64,000 nucleotides of DNA from contig JAYKAV010000415.1 in the NCBI GenBank assembly GCA_035582835.1, positions 30,978-94,977 on the forward strand. Direction: 5' to 3'. Under the pieces are notes generated by a model, which saw only the letters and a list, made by a program, of their open reading frames with translations, was not told where the DNA came from and did not search any database. A program made the position numbers and the translations under genes. The stretch's first letter is position 1; each line of letters starts with the position of its first letter. Of this stretch, positions 23,417-35,708 are shown piece by piece. Source of the stretch: Phoebastria nigripes (taxonomy: Eukaryota > Chordata > Aves > Procellariiformes > Diomedeidae).

Positions 23417-23452
23417 GGTTTTTTGGTTTTGGTTTTGGTTTTGGTTTTTTTT
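23417..23452 (+). repeat. (GGTTTT)n simple repeat
   Basis: Four GGTTTT-type units are flanked by longer T runs. The unit resembles, but is not, the TTAGGG telomere repeat. Confidence 0.9.
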
Positions 23453-26449
23453 GAACTGACAGCTACAAGCTGCCATTTCTGTGCCCATGGCTGGGGGCAT
23501 GGGACTTGAGACACTTGTGTTTCACAGGCACATGACCTGCACCTTAAGGCTTGGAGGTACCACCGTAGCCTCACAGGCCGCTAGAAAAAGGAGTTGGAGC
23601 CAAGCTGATGTCTAGTTCCTGTGACTGGAGTGGCTCATCCCTCTGAGATATATCATGACATAAAGAAAATGAAATATGAATGTAGCCATGAAGTCGTTAA
23701 AGCAGTTTGTTTGTTGATGTAGCAGATATCATACCTCCATGCAGAATCTGCTCACCTTTGTTTTCAGTAAAACAAAACCATCTCCAGTTTACACACTAAT
23801 ACAATTAACCAGATTTAGAGAGGAATGTGGAGAGAGAGCTGGAACAGATTTCCCTGTTCTTTTTAATACTCCCATCCAAGAGAGGAAGCCAATGGCCCTA
23901 TAGGTGCTCCTCTGTGACACACAGCTGAGAGAAAACAGACATGAAAGGGAAAAGGTGATTTAAAGTACATGGAGAATCCCTGGTGGGATATGCAGTAACC
24001 TACTCTCATTCCCGTTCAGTTTTCAGAGTGGGTTTTTCTCCCCTGGTGTCAGAACAGGCTTGTCCCACACTTACATAGGGGTTTACTGCATGCAGGCTGA
24101 CTGACTGCACTTAAGAAGTTGGAACATGTTTGTGTGAGTCAGGCGGATGCCTATATCAAGGTGCAGGTTTCCTGTAGCTCTGTCTGTGTTACGGAGAGGG
24201 GAGAGACACATAAGCCCACTTTTCTCACTTCCACTCTTTGCCATACTCCTGAATGAGAACAAAGAATTAGTTGAAATACCTAAACATCTTCAACATGTAA
24301 TGCAATAACTACTGAAAATATACTATATGAGGTAATCCATTATAAAAGCATGATTAAAGGAGACTTTTAGTAATTGTAATTTTTGTGAAGTACCTAGTAC
24401 ACTCCTGCATGAGTGATACTTTGAAAGTCTGACGGGTAGAAATATTCTGTCAAAATTGCTCTTTTTAGAAAAATGGAATAAAGCTTAGTTGGTAATTTGA
24501 GGATTCATATTTGCAGAATCTAGCAAATCAAGAACTGCATTCATTGCTTAGTAGCAGAGCAAACCATAGTCGCAGCTATTTTAGTGCCTCTCTTACAATA
24601 AACAGCTTAAGGGGGATATAGACTGCTCATCACAGTTCTTCTCCTGCATTATTTCATAATGCTCAAGTTTATAAGCATTTCTTTTAAAAGTGCTCTAACA
24701 TAGATGCCATCCTTAGGAGAGACCTGTTCTGCCTTTGGAGGATTACAGTACTTGAAGTTCCCTAGAGGGCTCTAAAACATTGCCAGACTGATGATCTAGA
24801 AAAGTTCTGTAATGTTCAGACTGCCTAGATGTTTCTGTGCTGCTTTGTGGTTGCATTTTTACAACCTGCTCAATCATAGGGATACTGTCTGAAAGAAGTC
24901 AAAATAAAAGGAGGATAGTGTTCAAAAGAGTACTCGTTTTTTCTTGTGAAGACCTGTTCAGCTACTTCTACAGGCTGTGCAGAAGTCTGCAAAAAAAGTT
25001 TCCTACTACAGCACCTGCAGGGATTTAATCAGTGGCTTAGTTTGCAAGTATTTGTCTTAGTTTGTAGGCACGCAAGACATCCTAATGATTATTAAAATAA
25101 CAAGTCCATGAGAGTTTGTCGTTCTTGTATTCTTTCTTCTTTAACTAAGCAGAGGTCTCCTAAGTAAACAAGTTAAGTCACAGATCTTAAAACTGAGGGA
25201 ATACTTGTGCTCAAAGACTATAGCCTAATGTAAAAGTGTAAAATGTTGGAATGGGGCTCTACTTCTTGACTGCATAATATATAATGGTTTGATTGCGCGG
25301 TAACAGATGGAAACGTATCTTGTAGTACCAAGGAAAGATCTTCCTTCACTTAAATGTGAGCAGACATGATGCACAAGTGCAGATAAACCTCTTTCACAAT
25401 GTGTTACGGAATCCTTAGAGAGCCCAAAATATTCTGCAGAGAGGTTTATTACCATACGGCTGGTTCCACAGACTCTATTTAAAAAGTAGGTTTGGGCTCA
25501 TTTAGAAACTCAGCGTTCTCTTATAATAATACATCCACAGTAGAAATATATTTCTCTATTGGTAGGGCTCTATAGTAAACTATGTACAAAATTGATAGGC
25601 CAATTGATATACCAATAGACTTCGGTATAGTAATACCCATACATAAGAAATAATTTACTACCCTTTCTAAAACCCATAATCAGACCCATTGGGTATGTGA
25701 AGCTCTAAAGTTCCTAAAACCAAGAAAGGACTTTAAAAACACCTGCAGGTGGTAAATGCAATCAGATGCTCTGTGTGGATTCATCACATAATTCCCCCAA
25801 GGAAACAGATGAAATCATTACACTGAGCGGTTGTATCCTTGGAAAGTACTGTTCTTAATTGAACTATTCCAAACACTCTGCCACTAAAATGCATCCTTCA
25901 GATGTCAAATTCTGNTCTGTTGAGCAGCGTACGTGATCCACTGACACAAGTCACGGCAGAGTTTCGATGTGGCTGAAAAAGCTATTTGATCTAATTATTT
26001 TTCAGTGACTAGCGTGTGAGCATTTATTTATTTATATTTACAGCTAGGCAACACTACTCAAAACCTTCAGAAATCCAATATTCCCTTTTACAAGGAACTT
26101 TCACCATTCTATTGCTAATTAAAAGAAAAGAAGTCATAACAGGCCTGGAACGCTGTAGCTTTTTAAGAGTGAAGGGGGGAAATGTTGTATGCAGTGAGGA
26201 CAGTCCCTAACTTGAGCCCAGTGACTACTTCCTATAAACAAGCAAAAATATTGGCTTGGTTTTCCGTAAGAGGATGTTTTGATAAGGCAGGACGGCTAGC
26301 TAAAAGGAGGGTGTGGAAATGGAAATGATCAGCCTGAGGAAGAAGCAAAATTCAGAGGTTCACACACTGCATGTAGTAGGGATGTATCGGGTAATCTCTA
26401 CCACAGAAACCTGAAGGAGCTGGCACACAAAGCTGGCAGGAGGGCTTTC

Positions 26450-26690
26450 AACAAATCTGAGTCAGAGTGGTACTGTACTGCTGGAAAATAGCAAATGTAG
26501 TAGCTACCTTTAAGAAAGGGGAAATAAGTCTGGCCAAATACCTGACTGCTATTCTGGTATCAATAGTATGCAGCACTTCTGGGGGAAAAAAAGAGCTAAA
26601 GAAAGAACTCCTTGGAAATGGGTTAATTAGAATATTGGATTGACCAGAAGTAGGTTTTGTGCAACTAATTTCATATTACCTATGATCCAG
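26450..26690 (+). mobile_element. Very old CR1-type LINE fragment, reverse-transcriptase region
   Basis: The plus strand around 26482-26570 translates to IANVVATFKKGE..KYLTAILVSIVCS, matching the CR1/L2-clade segment ANVVPIFKKG...NYRPVSLTSI that precedes the polymerase palm. Further on, 26640-26685 resembles the DNA that follows in CR1 (AGGTTTTGTGCAACTAAT.. up to an ..CTATGA end). A frame break and a stop (TGA at 26641-26643) lie between, so it is a dead fossil. Boundaries are approximate. It is a different, more 5' part of ORF2 than the copy at 8441-8976. Confidence 0.6.
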
Positions 26691-27053
26691 CAGTGATTGT
26701 TTCAAAGAGTCTTTGCACTGTATCAAAGACTTCAGTGATGTGGCAAATTTTAACCAACTTGGACCTACTGGGGATTAGCAGAGAAATTGAGTAATGACAT
26801 TGTGCTAGGCAAGAAAGCAGTAAGTTTAGGCTAAAGGGAAGCTGTTTAACTAATGGTAAGTTATTAACAGGTGTCCATGCTGAGGCAAAATTGGTACAAG
26901 ACACTGCCTATACAACGGCCATTCGTAAGTTCAGTTTGAACATCAGAAATAAGTTTCAAGCCACAGCGAGCTTCTGTATGAGGCTTCTAAGAAGAATTTA
27001 AGCAGACCAGAAAAATCTAGCTTGCTTCATGAAGGAGCCAAGAAGGTTTGTGG

Positions 27054-27081
27054 AAGGGATTATATTGTAAGGGATTATATT
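27054..27081 (+). repeat. 15-bp tandem duplication, about 1.9 copies
   Basis: AAGGGATTATATTGT at 27054-27068 is repeated at 27069-27081 without mismatch before diverging. Confidence 0.9.
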
Positions 27082-28179
27082 AACCACTGCCGAAAGCAAT
27101 GGGTCTATGACCACAGAAGTAATTTCCACAACACTCAAGAACTGGGAGGGGGAGTGCCTAACTGTGGTTGACGATGTTGCTCATCAGCACTGTTGGCTAA
27201 CCGCGGTTCAGCTACCAAGCGTTTTCCTTGGCTGGGAAGACCTAGTCCCTGTGTTTGTCTCTTAACAACACGGTGCGCTGGCAGCTCTGCTGCGGTGTGG
27301 CTGTGGATGCCCAGGGTGCCCTTGGGTCTTGGGCAGTCCATTTCCATGAACTGGAATGATGGTATTTTCCCAGAGCGAATGTGTTTTGGTTGTTGAAGCT
27401 GAATTGCTGGAAGGTATAAGTAAACCTAAAACAATTTTGGAAGCTGAAGCTCTTTCTAGTTTCTTTTCTTTCCTTGTAAAGCAAATACTGGCTATCTTCT
27501 CCAGTCTGCCAGTGGGTCTCTTGGCTCTCCAACAGCAGTCATTACCCTTGACTCTTGAATTTTTCTCTCAGGAAATATTTCTGTCCTGACAGGTTATCTT
27601 CAGGCTCCTAATTGCTATGAATATGTAGGGTTTGGGGTTTTGCTTTTCCAGCCCCAAAGTATACTGACTTTCTATAGTACCTAGATCTGTCACAGGAAGT
27701 TTCTTTATGGTGGGACAGATTAGAAAGGAAGACAACACTGGTGGTGAGGGGATAGTGCATTTTAAAGATGCAGAATGGGAAAACAGAAATCTACTGAGCA
27801 GTCACAAGGTGAAATCAACTCCATGGAGAGCTAGGAAAAAGCTTATACCCAGCTGTCTTCCATTTGACTCCAGTTTTTAATTAGACAAGTTTTCAGGAAA
27901 GAATTTTAATTTCTAGGTTTAATGAAATGAGATTTTTTTTGCTTTTCTTTTTTCTCCAAAATGGCAGCAGTTTAAGGCAGAGGCGTGGGAAAGGAAGAAG
28001 ATTCAGAGATGACAACAGAGATAGAAGTGAAATTTTAACAATATAAAAGAGAATGAGTGTGTGGCATCCTACCTAGTAGTGTTAAACCTGCTGTATCAGA
28101 AAATGGGCAAGGCTATATGAGGAAAAAATGAGTGGAGACTGAGGTTGAAGAATGACNGTATGAAAAAAAAAAATTGATT

Positions 28180-28192
28180 GGGGCGGGGGGGG
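28180..28192 (+). repeat. G-rich run
   Basis: Four Gs, one C and eight Gs, next to an A/T-rich run. Length is uncertain in draft sequence. Confidence 0.8.
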
Positions 28193-28852
28193 TGAGGAAC
28201 CACAGATCCCTAACCCTCATCAGAAAATTACTAAAATAAGCTCCTCCATATTAGTTCATAGCAAAAGTAGGAGAAATAGAAGTGCCACAGGTAAAAAGTG
28301 CATCAGAGCAGAATTGTTTCTGCTGCCTTTCTATTTGCTCCTATTAAAGTTAGAAGCCATCATAGGCCATGCAGCTCCCTCGTGTGTTTATTCCTCCCTC
28401 ACAAGCTTCAACCTGCACAGTATATTGAACAGCATATTTGGAGAATTTGCAGCTTTGAGTTATTCCACGTACAGTATTATATGGTCAAACTGGAATTGCA
28501 ACTTATTTATTTTTAATAAACAGTGAACATGAGTGGTGTTCAACAGCAGGGGCAAAGAGGACTTCTTTTAATGCAGGAGATTAATACTTAGAAGACCATT
28601 AAGAATGAGGGTGTTTCAATGGTATGAACATGAGGCTGGTGCCCGGCAGGCTCACACTGTTTGCTTTTCTATTATGAACTTCCTCTGTGACCTTTACCAA
28701 AAAGCTCTCTTTGTGTGTCTGTTCAGCAACTGTAAAATGGGAGTAAGCGTATCTCCCTACTTCTAGAGATAAAATAAAAGCCATATGGGTTTCGGGTATT
28801 ACGGTTTTAAGAACTATACAAATACCTAAAATGAAATATATATTTAAAAAGG

Positions 28853-28868
28853 AAAAAAAAAAAAAAAA
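28853..28868 (+). repeat. Poly(A) run, 16 bases
   Basis: An A homopolymer; no retrocopy is recognised upstream. Confidence 0.85.
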
Positions 28869-29124
28869 TGAAGGAACAGAATTACAACATCCCTTACTTC
28901 TGAGCTATTTGTTGTTCTTCTGCCTGTTGAGACCTCATGTTAACTTCCTAAATATTAGTAGGTATGAGGTGAGCAGCTCTCTTCCTGCAGTGTTTTTACG
29001 TGCTTGCAGAAGTGGATTCTGCTCCCTCCTCCCTCAGCCTACCAGACGCACATCGCCGAGCGCTGCGCAGCCTGGACGTAGGGAAGCGCTGACGTGAACC
29101 TGGCGGGTTTGGGGGAACGTCAAT

Positions 29125-29163
29125 TGTGTGTTGAGAGCCCCATCCAGTGGCAAGCAGCGCTTT
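29125..29163. promoter_or_regulatory. CTCF-like motif in a 39-bp shared segment, copy A
   Basis: The core GCCCCATCCAGTGG (29137-29150) differs at two positions from the CTCF core GCGCCMYCTRSTGG. The segment around it, including TGTTGAGAGC just upstream and GCAG just downstream, recurs at 39622-39660. It sits in a CpG-containing GC-rich patch (about 29030-29300). Binding is not shown by sequence alone. Confidence 0.35.
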
Positions 29164-30729
29164 TGCACGGAAGACCTGTGTTTCACGCAAAAAGCATCAG
29201 ATCATCGTTACTGAGAAAACTCAAGGCTGAGAAACAGCTGCAGGGCGCACCAGGCAGCTGGGGGTTACGGCTCGCACTCCAGATCGGAGCCCACCAAAGG
29301 CAGCGAGTAATCAATGAGGAAAGACTTGGACCTACTCTTGTTTACCTATAAAAAATTTTTAACAAAGGAACTACATATCAAGCTTGACCTACATTGCGGC
29401 CCGATCTGTATATAAATTGGAAAGCATATATAAATATTTCTAATGGATAAGCCTCATGAAAATAGCGATCACTTTATGAAAACACTTATTTGTTATACAG
29501 GAACACTTACTTCAGTATTTAATAATTCAGTTCCCATCCAAGTCTACTTCAGGCTTTACCACCTGAAGAAGTGTATCATAAATGTTTAAGCAACCTGACA
29601 TATAGCTGAATTCCAAATTTAAAATAATTACCAAGCAAATTCTGCTCTTGACAATTAAGCCAACGGTGAATCCAATTAGGAATGGGTGTGCAGCCTCTTC
29701 ATAAAGAATCCTTGTTTCTATAGTGTTTGTTGGATTAAATGTTGACACCTTCCAGCAAATTACCTCTGGTAAATTATATCAATATTACTATTGTCACTGT
29801 TGTATTGTCAGTCATACTCCATTGCCTGCCAATGCCTTGCTCTCTCCATTCACAGGCCTCTTTGACCGCTTATGCTGCTGTAATCATCAAAGGTTGACTA
29901 CTTCCATCTTTCACCTTTGTGGGAACTGAACACTTGAGTCTCAAACATAGCTTTGAAAATCTCAGTCTAACACTTTATAATCATTGAATTATCAAATAGT
30001 ACAGCATCTAGTAAGCATTACAAGTTGATTAGGAATGAGAAACACCTTTCCCTGATTCCAGCAAGCAGGCTTTGGGGTGCTCTCTTCCAGATTTTCTTCA
30101 TCTCCACATTTGTTTGCCTGCACAAATAANGTCTAAACAGAGTTAGTGACCAACTTTGGTTATTTTTCTTGTGCGTGTTACATAAAACTAATTTTCACTG
30201 TACATGTTGCCTAACGCACAGTGAGGTTTAACCTAAAGAGTTCANAAATCTGTCCCTTTTAACAGCTAGTTGGAGGAAGAATATTCATTGACAGTAATTT
30301 GTTTGCATACTGTCAAGACCAAATACTGTGGTTAACACTGTGCTTTTTGCAGTTATGTTGAGAGTGTAGCTCAGTGTATTCTTCCCAGCAGCAAAACACT
30401 GTTGTACAATCACAGAAGAGAGAAACAGTGGTGCACAGGTAGAAATGAGCAGCTGGAACAGAGGAATATGGGGAAGGCAGGAACACTCAAGCTGGCTTTG
30501 CTGCTGGATGAAAAGTTNATTCCTTGTCAGGTGGGTGCAGGCAAAGGGATGAGCCTAACGACCAGCAAAAAGCACCCCCAAGGTATATCTGGCACTATGT
30601 TTGACTGCTGTGTTGAGAGAACTCTGAGCCTGGAAATCAGGATCCGAGATGTGAGCTGGTCCTCTGCTTGAAGCTGGTTTTAGCATTGATAATCCTCCAG
30701 ATGAATTCACACTCAACAGAAGCCTTATT

Positions 30730-30751
30730 AAAGTGAGCTTTAGCTCACTTT
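30730..30751. repeat. 22-bp near-palindrome with 10-bp arms
   Basis: AAAGTGAGCT (30730-30739) and its exact reverse complement (30742-30751) are separated by two Ts. A TTTAGCTCA piece repeats directly just downstream (from 30751). Confidence 0.9.
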
Positions 30752-33700
30752 TTAGCTCATTTCATCCAAGTTATAATTCTATTCATGGAAGGCAAAATCC
30801 AAGGCCGTGACTTCTAAGACAATTGTACAGGCAATAAGAAAATGCTTCTCATTCAACTTTCCTTGAAAATCTGATGTTTGAATAGAATCGAGAAACTGCC
30901 ATGAAGTCAAACGAGACCAAGAGGGAGCTCTTCGTTGTTTTTGTTTTACTCACTTATTTCAGTCTGACTAGTGTCCTAAAAGCTCTGCAATGTACCCCAA
31001 AACCATTCAGGCATCTTACTGCTATGTAAGTATGCTGGTATGCTTTCACTGTGCCAAGCATCCTAACACAAACTTGGACCCCAAAGGTCTCAAGGATGAA
31101 GCTCTACTTAGTGGTAAGGAGTGGTTCAGACACTGGTTATATGAGACAAGGGAGAAAAGTTTCTTACTAGCACCTGTTAGCCATCAGGACAGGGAAGGAA
31201 GAAGTGGAGGGGCTTTTTGGAAGGATGAAAATACTGTTCTGTTCTTATCAAAGAGAACAAGGGGAAAGCTTGTTTACATCACAGAAGATATACATCAAAA
31301 ACTTGTTTAGCCTCTCTTACATCCTGTCCTAAAAACAGTGCTGAACAATTTGACAGTCACAAAAACTGGACTTTCACAAGGTGTTACCAAAGTCTCAGTA
31401 TGGAGCTCCAGGGTCATTTGGAGAGAGTAATTGCCCCTTTGTTTTTACAGTGCTAGCATTCACACTATCCAAGTTTAGGTACCTAGCAAGCCAGATAATG
31501 TAATCTGTCTTGTTTCCCTTGACTCCCACTGCAGTGAGTGGAGGGCAAGCGATAACAAGCGCTTGCATTAGGGTCTGGCTCTGAGCCACCCTCTGGAAGG
31601 TCCCCTCCTCTGTCACTGGCGACTGGGGCACCCAGGTACAGTCAGCACCAAAAGTGAAGTGCTGTAGGGTGCCTCGTGAAGAGAGTGCCATTATGTCTTT
31701 CCACAGTGACTCTACTTGTCTTACATGGATATTACAGCCTTTTAAAAAAAGTACACCCCCACCCCAAGTTAGGAATGGCATATGAGTTATGCTAAAGGGA
31801 CCACTACCAAATCCTTCAACTTCCCTTGCACAGATTGTAGTATTAATAAGGGGAAAAATTCAGCAGCTGCTTCACAGGAAAGAGAATTGAACAATAGCTC
31901 AGCGCTGCATACTTTGCTTTTTAAACCACACATACAGGGTCTGACAGAGCTATTTCAGAGCGCCAACTGAAAGCTCTGAAAGAACAGTATCTCACCAGAA
32001 AATGTCAGTTCAACAAAATCTAAATGGTACGTGAGAACAGAAGGTTATTTTTAGACTATTGTCACAAAAGTTAATTACCAAACCTACCTAGGGAACTCAG
32101 ATTTCTTAATGCTGTTGTTCTAATAAGTACCTTAAATTGTCCAAAACCCCTCTTGTTTTAATGATTCTGTTCTTGAAAAACTACGACTTCCTTTTTTATA
32201 TTTATTTACTTTTGATTTGAAGATGAAAGGATATTTCATCAGAGCTCCCTTTCANGCAAAAACTTTTATGTTTTAACAAGCTTTGCTACCTGTAACATTG
32301 CCTCTAATATACCATTCAAATCTACTAGAGATTTTTATGTGGGGAGTTTAACTACCTAAAAGTCTCTTTTCCTTGCATGGCCAGGGATTTAGAATATTGG
32401 TACTTTCGAAGTGCAGCAAATGTGTTCAGAATATCTTGAAATAAAACTGCTGCACTTCATATTGAGGGTATTTGTGGCTATTGCAATAAATAGGATGTAA
32501 ATTCTAGTAGTCTTATGGCTCTGGCAATATGGTTTGTTTCTGCACTGAACTGATTGTTTTCAAAGTGAAGACAAGTATGCTTAATATTCAAGAGGAGTCC
32601 ACACCTTAAGCCTGCTCCAGTGTTCCTTGCTGGTAAGTCTCTGGAGGATCCAGGCTACCGCTGGTTTGGATGCTGTGCTCATGCCGCCCTTAAAAACCAG
32701 CCACCTTCCCTTTACGTGTTGCCTATGGTAAAGGCTGATGTAAGTGGTGTTCTCACAGAGGAGATAAGGGGAATTTCTGCCAATGTTATAATCTCTTTTG
32801 CACTCCTAGAAGTTTCAATTCCTTCTAGAAGGAGAGAAGCCTTGAGAGAGCCTTAGGTATCTGTCTGGTAGCATTTCTGTCTTACCATGGAAACACATGG
32901 GCCATATAGTGCTTCCCCTTGATGGGCAAGGTATGGCAGGCAAAAGAGTGAAACCCACACCCAGGATGGTCTCATGAAATGCAGGAGGCTCGGGTTCAGT
33001 GTACGCTTTGCCNGTTCAGGCCACGTCAGCTCCTTGAGTGTGTGCTTACATCTTTCACAGTTATATCACCCAAGCCTTTGAAAAGTATAGTTGTTATCTG
33101 AAAATTACAAAAAAGCCAAAAAGCTGCATGAGCCAAAAAGAGTTGGTCCAAGAAGCCTGCTTGGAGTAGTCGACATATGTGATCTGTTGCAAATGGGCAA
33201 CTTAAGAACATTTTAAATACATTTTTCAGTTCCAAGGGGGGAAAAATCCTGTAAGTTACATAAATCTAAAGAGAGTACTGGATTTGTGACATTGTGGGCT
33301 TTTAATACAGCTACAGTGCAGTTAGGCCATAACAAAATAAGGAGTCCCAATCAGTAAGAGAAAGTGTTAANCTTGTGGGATGAGAAAGCTGTACAATTAA
33401 ATGGGCTGCTGCTAACTGTGGCTGTACCTTCCTGGTGTCTCTTCCGTTCAGGAAGAGACATGCTTTGACTCTGTCACTGTTTCTACTGGCATCATCAATG
33501 ATGATGTGCTGGGACAGATGGGAACTCAGGTGAGGAGCTGTGACAGCATACAGGCAGGTTCCAACACCCGGTCCAGGCGGCCGAAGGACTAAAACCCAGC
33601 AGCACGACACATGGTGCCCTAGCGTACAGGTATAAACAAAGCCTTGAGAAACCTCAACTGGACCTATGATTTGGGTCAGTGCCTCTCCAAATTCCTTCAC

Positions 33701-34344
33701 AGTGTTCATACAGATAAAATCACATCCAGCTCTAAAGTCAATGTGTGATAGATTAATTCCACAACATGCATCAAGGGAAGTCTTGCATCTTTAGTATTCC
33801 TCATGGTACTTTTCAGGGCCTTAGCTACAGCACAAGAGATACTTGGGACTGTTTGATACTTCTAAATGATTGTAAAGCTTTCCCTTATTTCTCTCAAGCT
33901 GCACAAAATGCATNGCCAGTTGCACTTTGACAAGACAAAATGGCCCCTGTCAGTATCTGAAGGCTAGATTTAAAAAAGCTTTATGCCATGTACCTTCTAG
34001 CTTTTATTAGATTAAGTATGCTTTTTACTTTTGATAATGCAGAAAATCACAGAAGAAAACTATTTTTACTGGCTGTACTTCATAGACTTAAATGAATTTT
34101 GGTTTTTTTGTACCTTTTAAAAATTTTTTTCATATCATGATAGAACCAAAATATCAGCTTTTTTGTGAGCTGCCACTGGAAATCATTTGGAACTTACTTT
34201 TCTTCTTTTTATAGCAAAAGGTTATTTTGATTGTGTGTCCCCCAACTTTCTCATTAAAAAGAATTACACACAAAAAATTGAATTAGTAAAGAAAAATCTC
34301 CAATTTCATNAACAATATTGTTATGACCAGCTGGCATTATTTGG

Positions 34345-34362
34345 CAACAACAACAACAACAA
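34345..34362 (+). repeat. (CAA)n microsatellite
   Basis: Six CAA-type units, uninterrupted. Confidence 0.9.
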
Positions 34363-35692
34363 GAAAGTAAAATTTTTCCATTCATCTTTGCTAATGAATT
34401 ATTTGCCCTTCAGCTGCCAAAGTTTGCTGCATGTGTTAGTTCAGCTGTTGTCAATACTTGTTGTTCTATACTGGCANGTAAATATATTCTCTTGAGCAAA
34501 TAAAGCTAATCTGTTGGTCTGAGAAGATATGAAGCTATCTTTCACCACAGTGTGGCTGTTTCATAAAGGTCAAAAAAAAAAGTACGAGTTTTTATCTCAG
34601 CTCTGTGAAGGCATTTAATCACCCATACATTGCAAGTTGCATTTATTCTGCTTTTCCANCTGCTGTTTCCAGTCAGTCAGTGGCTGTGATTTGAAGACAG
34701 CATAGCTCTTTTTTGAGCTGCCATCTGCTAATAAGACCACAAGGCTCCTCTTAGGTATATCAGTATATATACTACGGGTATAAAGAGTAGCTCAGTTTAC
34801 AGTCCTAGTCTTGCAGCAGTTAGAACTAGTAACAATTTTGGCTGGTAAAATCAAGCAGCATTTTTTGCTCGTTTCTTTGTTATACTTCTTCCTGTCCTCT
34901 CTGCCACAAGAATCTCACAAATTCTTTGGTGTTCACATGCACAATTTTCCACGTTTTGGCAGTCGTTGTTTATGTTCTTTTTTCGTAAGTTCTCATCAAA
35001 TGACATCATGGTCTCCTTTTCACTTTGTGTGCTGTTCTGGGCATGATNATGAACAGAAAAGACTGGAGAGATGAGCTGGCCATGCACCCTGGGGCAGGTT
35101 GTTTCCAGCACACTCCCCAGCATCTCGCTGCATGCTGGAGGGCCGCCTTGGTTACCACCTGCAACTGGAAGACCTCTCTCCTCCTTCTTCTCCTCCTGAC
35201 CCTTGTAAAATGATCTCTCCTCCTGCCCTGTGCAGCTTCTAAAGGAATCGGTTATGTGACTCTTGAATACTCTGGAGAATGTGCTGAGGAACCAGAATAC
35301 TTTAAGGCATCCCGGTGCCTGTTTTATCGATGTCTTAGATAGAAGGTATCTTGTTACTACTCAGTTACATTAAAATTTCTCTTATCTCTAGCCAGGCTAA
35401 GGTAAAATGCAAGCAGCATAATTTATTTACAACATCCAAAACAGACAACAGTTACAAATGTTTATAAAAGGTGATGTTGCATGATCTACTTTCATTGAGA
35501 ACTAAAATAATTGGAAATGTCCCTCTCCTTTTTAGGCAACTTATTTGTTAGTCATGCAAGAGACTGTATCTTTTGGCACCTATTATAGAATGCCTCTCCA
35601 TGGTGGAGCTTTTATAGATGGATTTAATTTCTCACCTTGAAATGCATTTATTTTTCTCCTGGAGGAGATAAAGTTATCATACTTCTTAACTT

Positions 35693-35708
35693 AAAAAAAA
35701 AAAAAAAA
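35693..35708 (+). repeat. Poly(A) run, 16 bases
   Basis: An uninterrupted A homopolymer. Confidence 0.85.

Larger units (their letters stand above)
17495..26449. other. AT-rich DNA without a recognisable gene
   Basis: Contains simple repeats at 20419-20439 and 23417-23452, a short tandem duplication at 22890-22926, and several unrecognised frames below 100 codons. Ns occur at 20475 and 25915. I see no assignable transposon. Confidence 0.5.
26691..29124. other. DNA without a recognisable gene
   Basis: Somewhat GC-richer between 27130 and 27340, where several overlapping frames on both strands reflect composition. Contains a 15-bp tandem duplication (27054-27081), a G-rich run (28180-28192) and an A run (28853-28868). 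One N lies at 28157. Confidence 0.5.

Noticed and set aside
23417..23452. Interstitial telomere repeat
   Set aside because: The unit is GGTTTT, not TTAGGG; it is an ordinary simple repeat.
26680..26904. Minus-strand frame with an FDTV string resembling the reverse-transcriptase SKAFDTV motif
   Set aside because: The convincing LINE similarity next to it is on the plus strand, so a minus-strand match of four residues is most likely chance.
31395..31781. 128-codon minus-strand open frame
   Set aside because: No motif or family recognised, no splice or promoter context, and the length is within chance for six frames of 64 kb AT-rich DNA.
33311..33709. 132-codon minus-strand open frame
   Set aside because: It contains an ambiguous base in frame and no recognisable domain; chance length.
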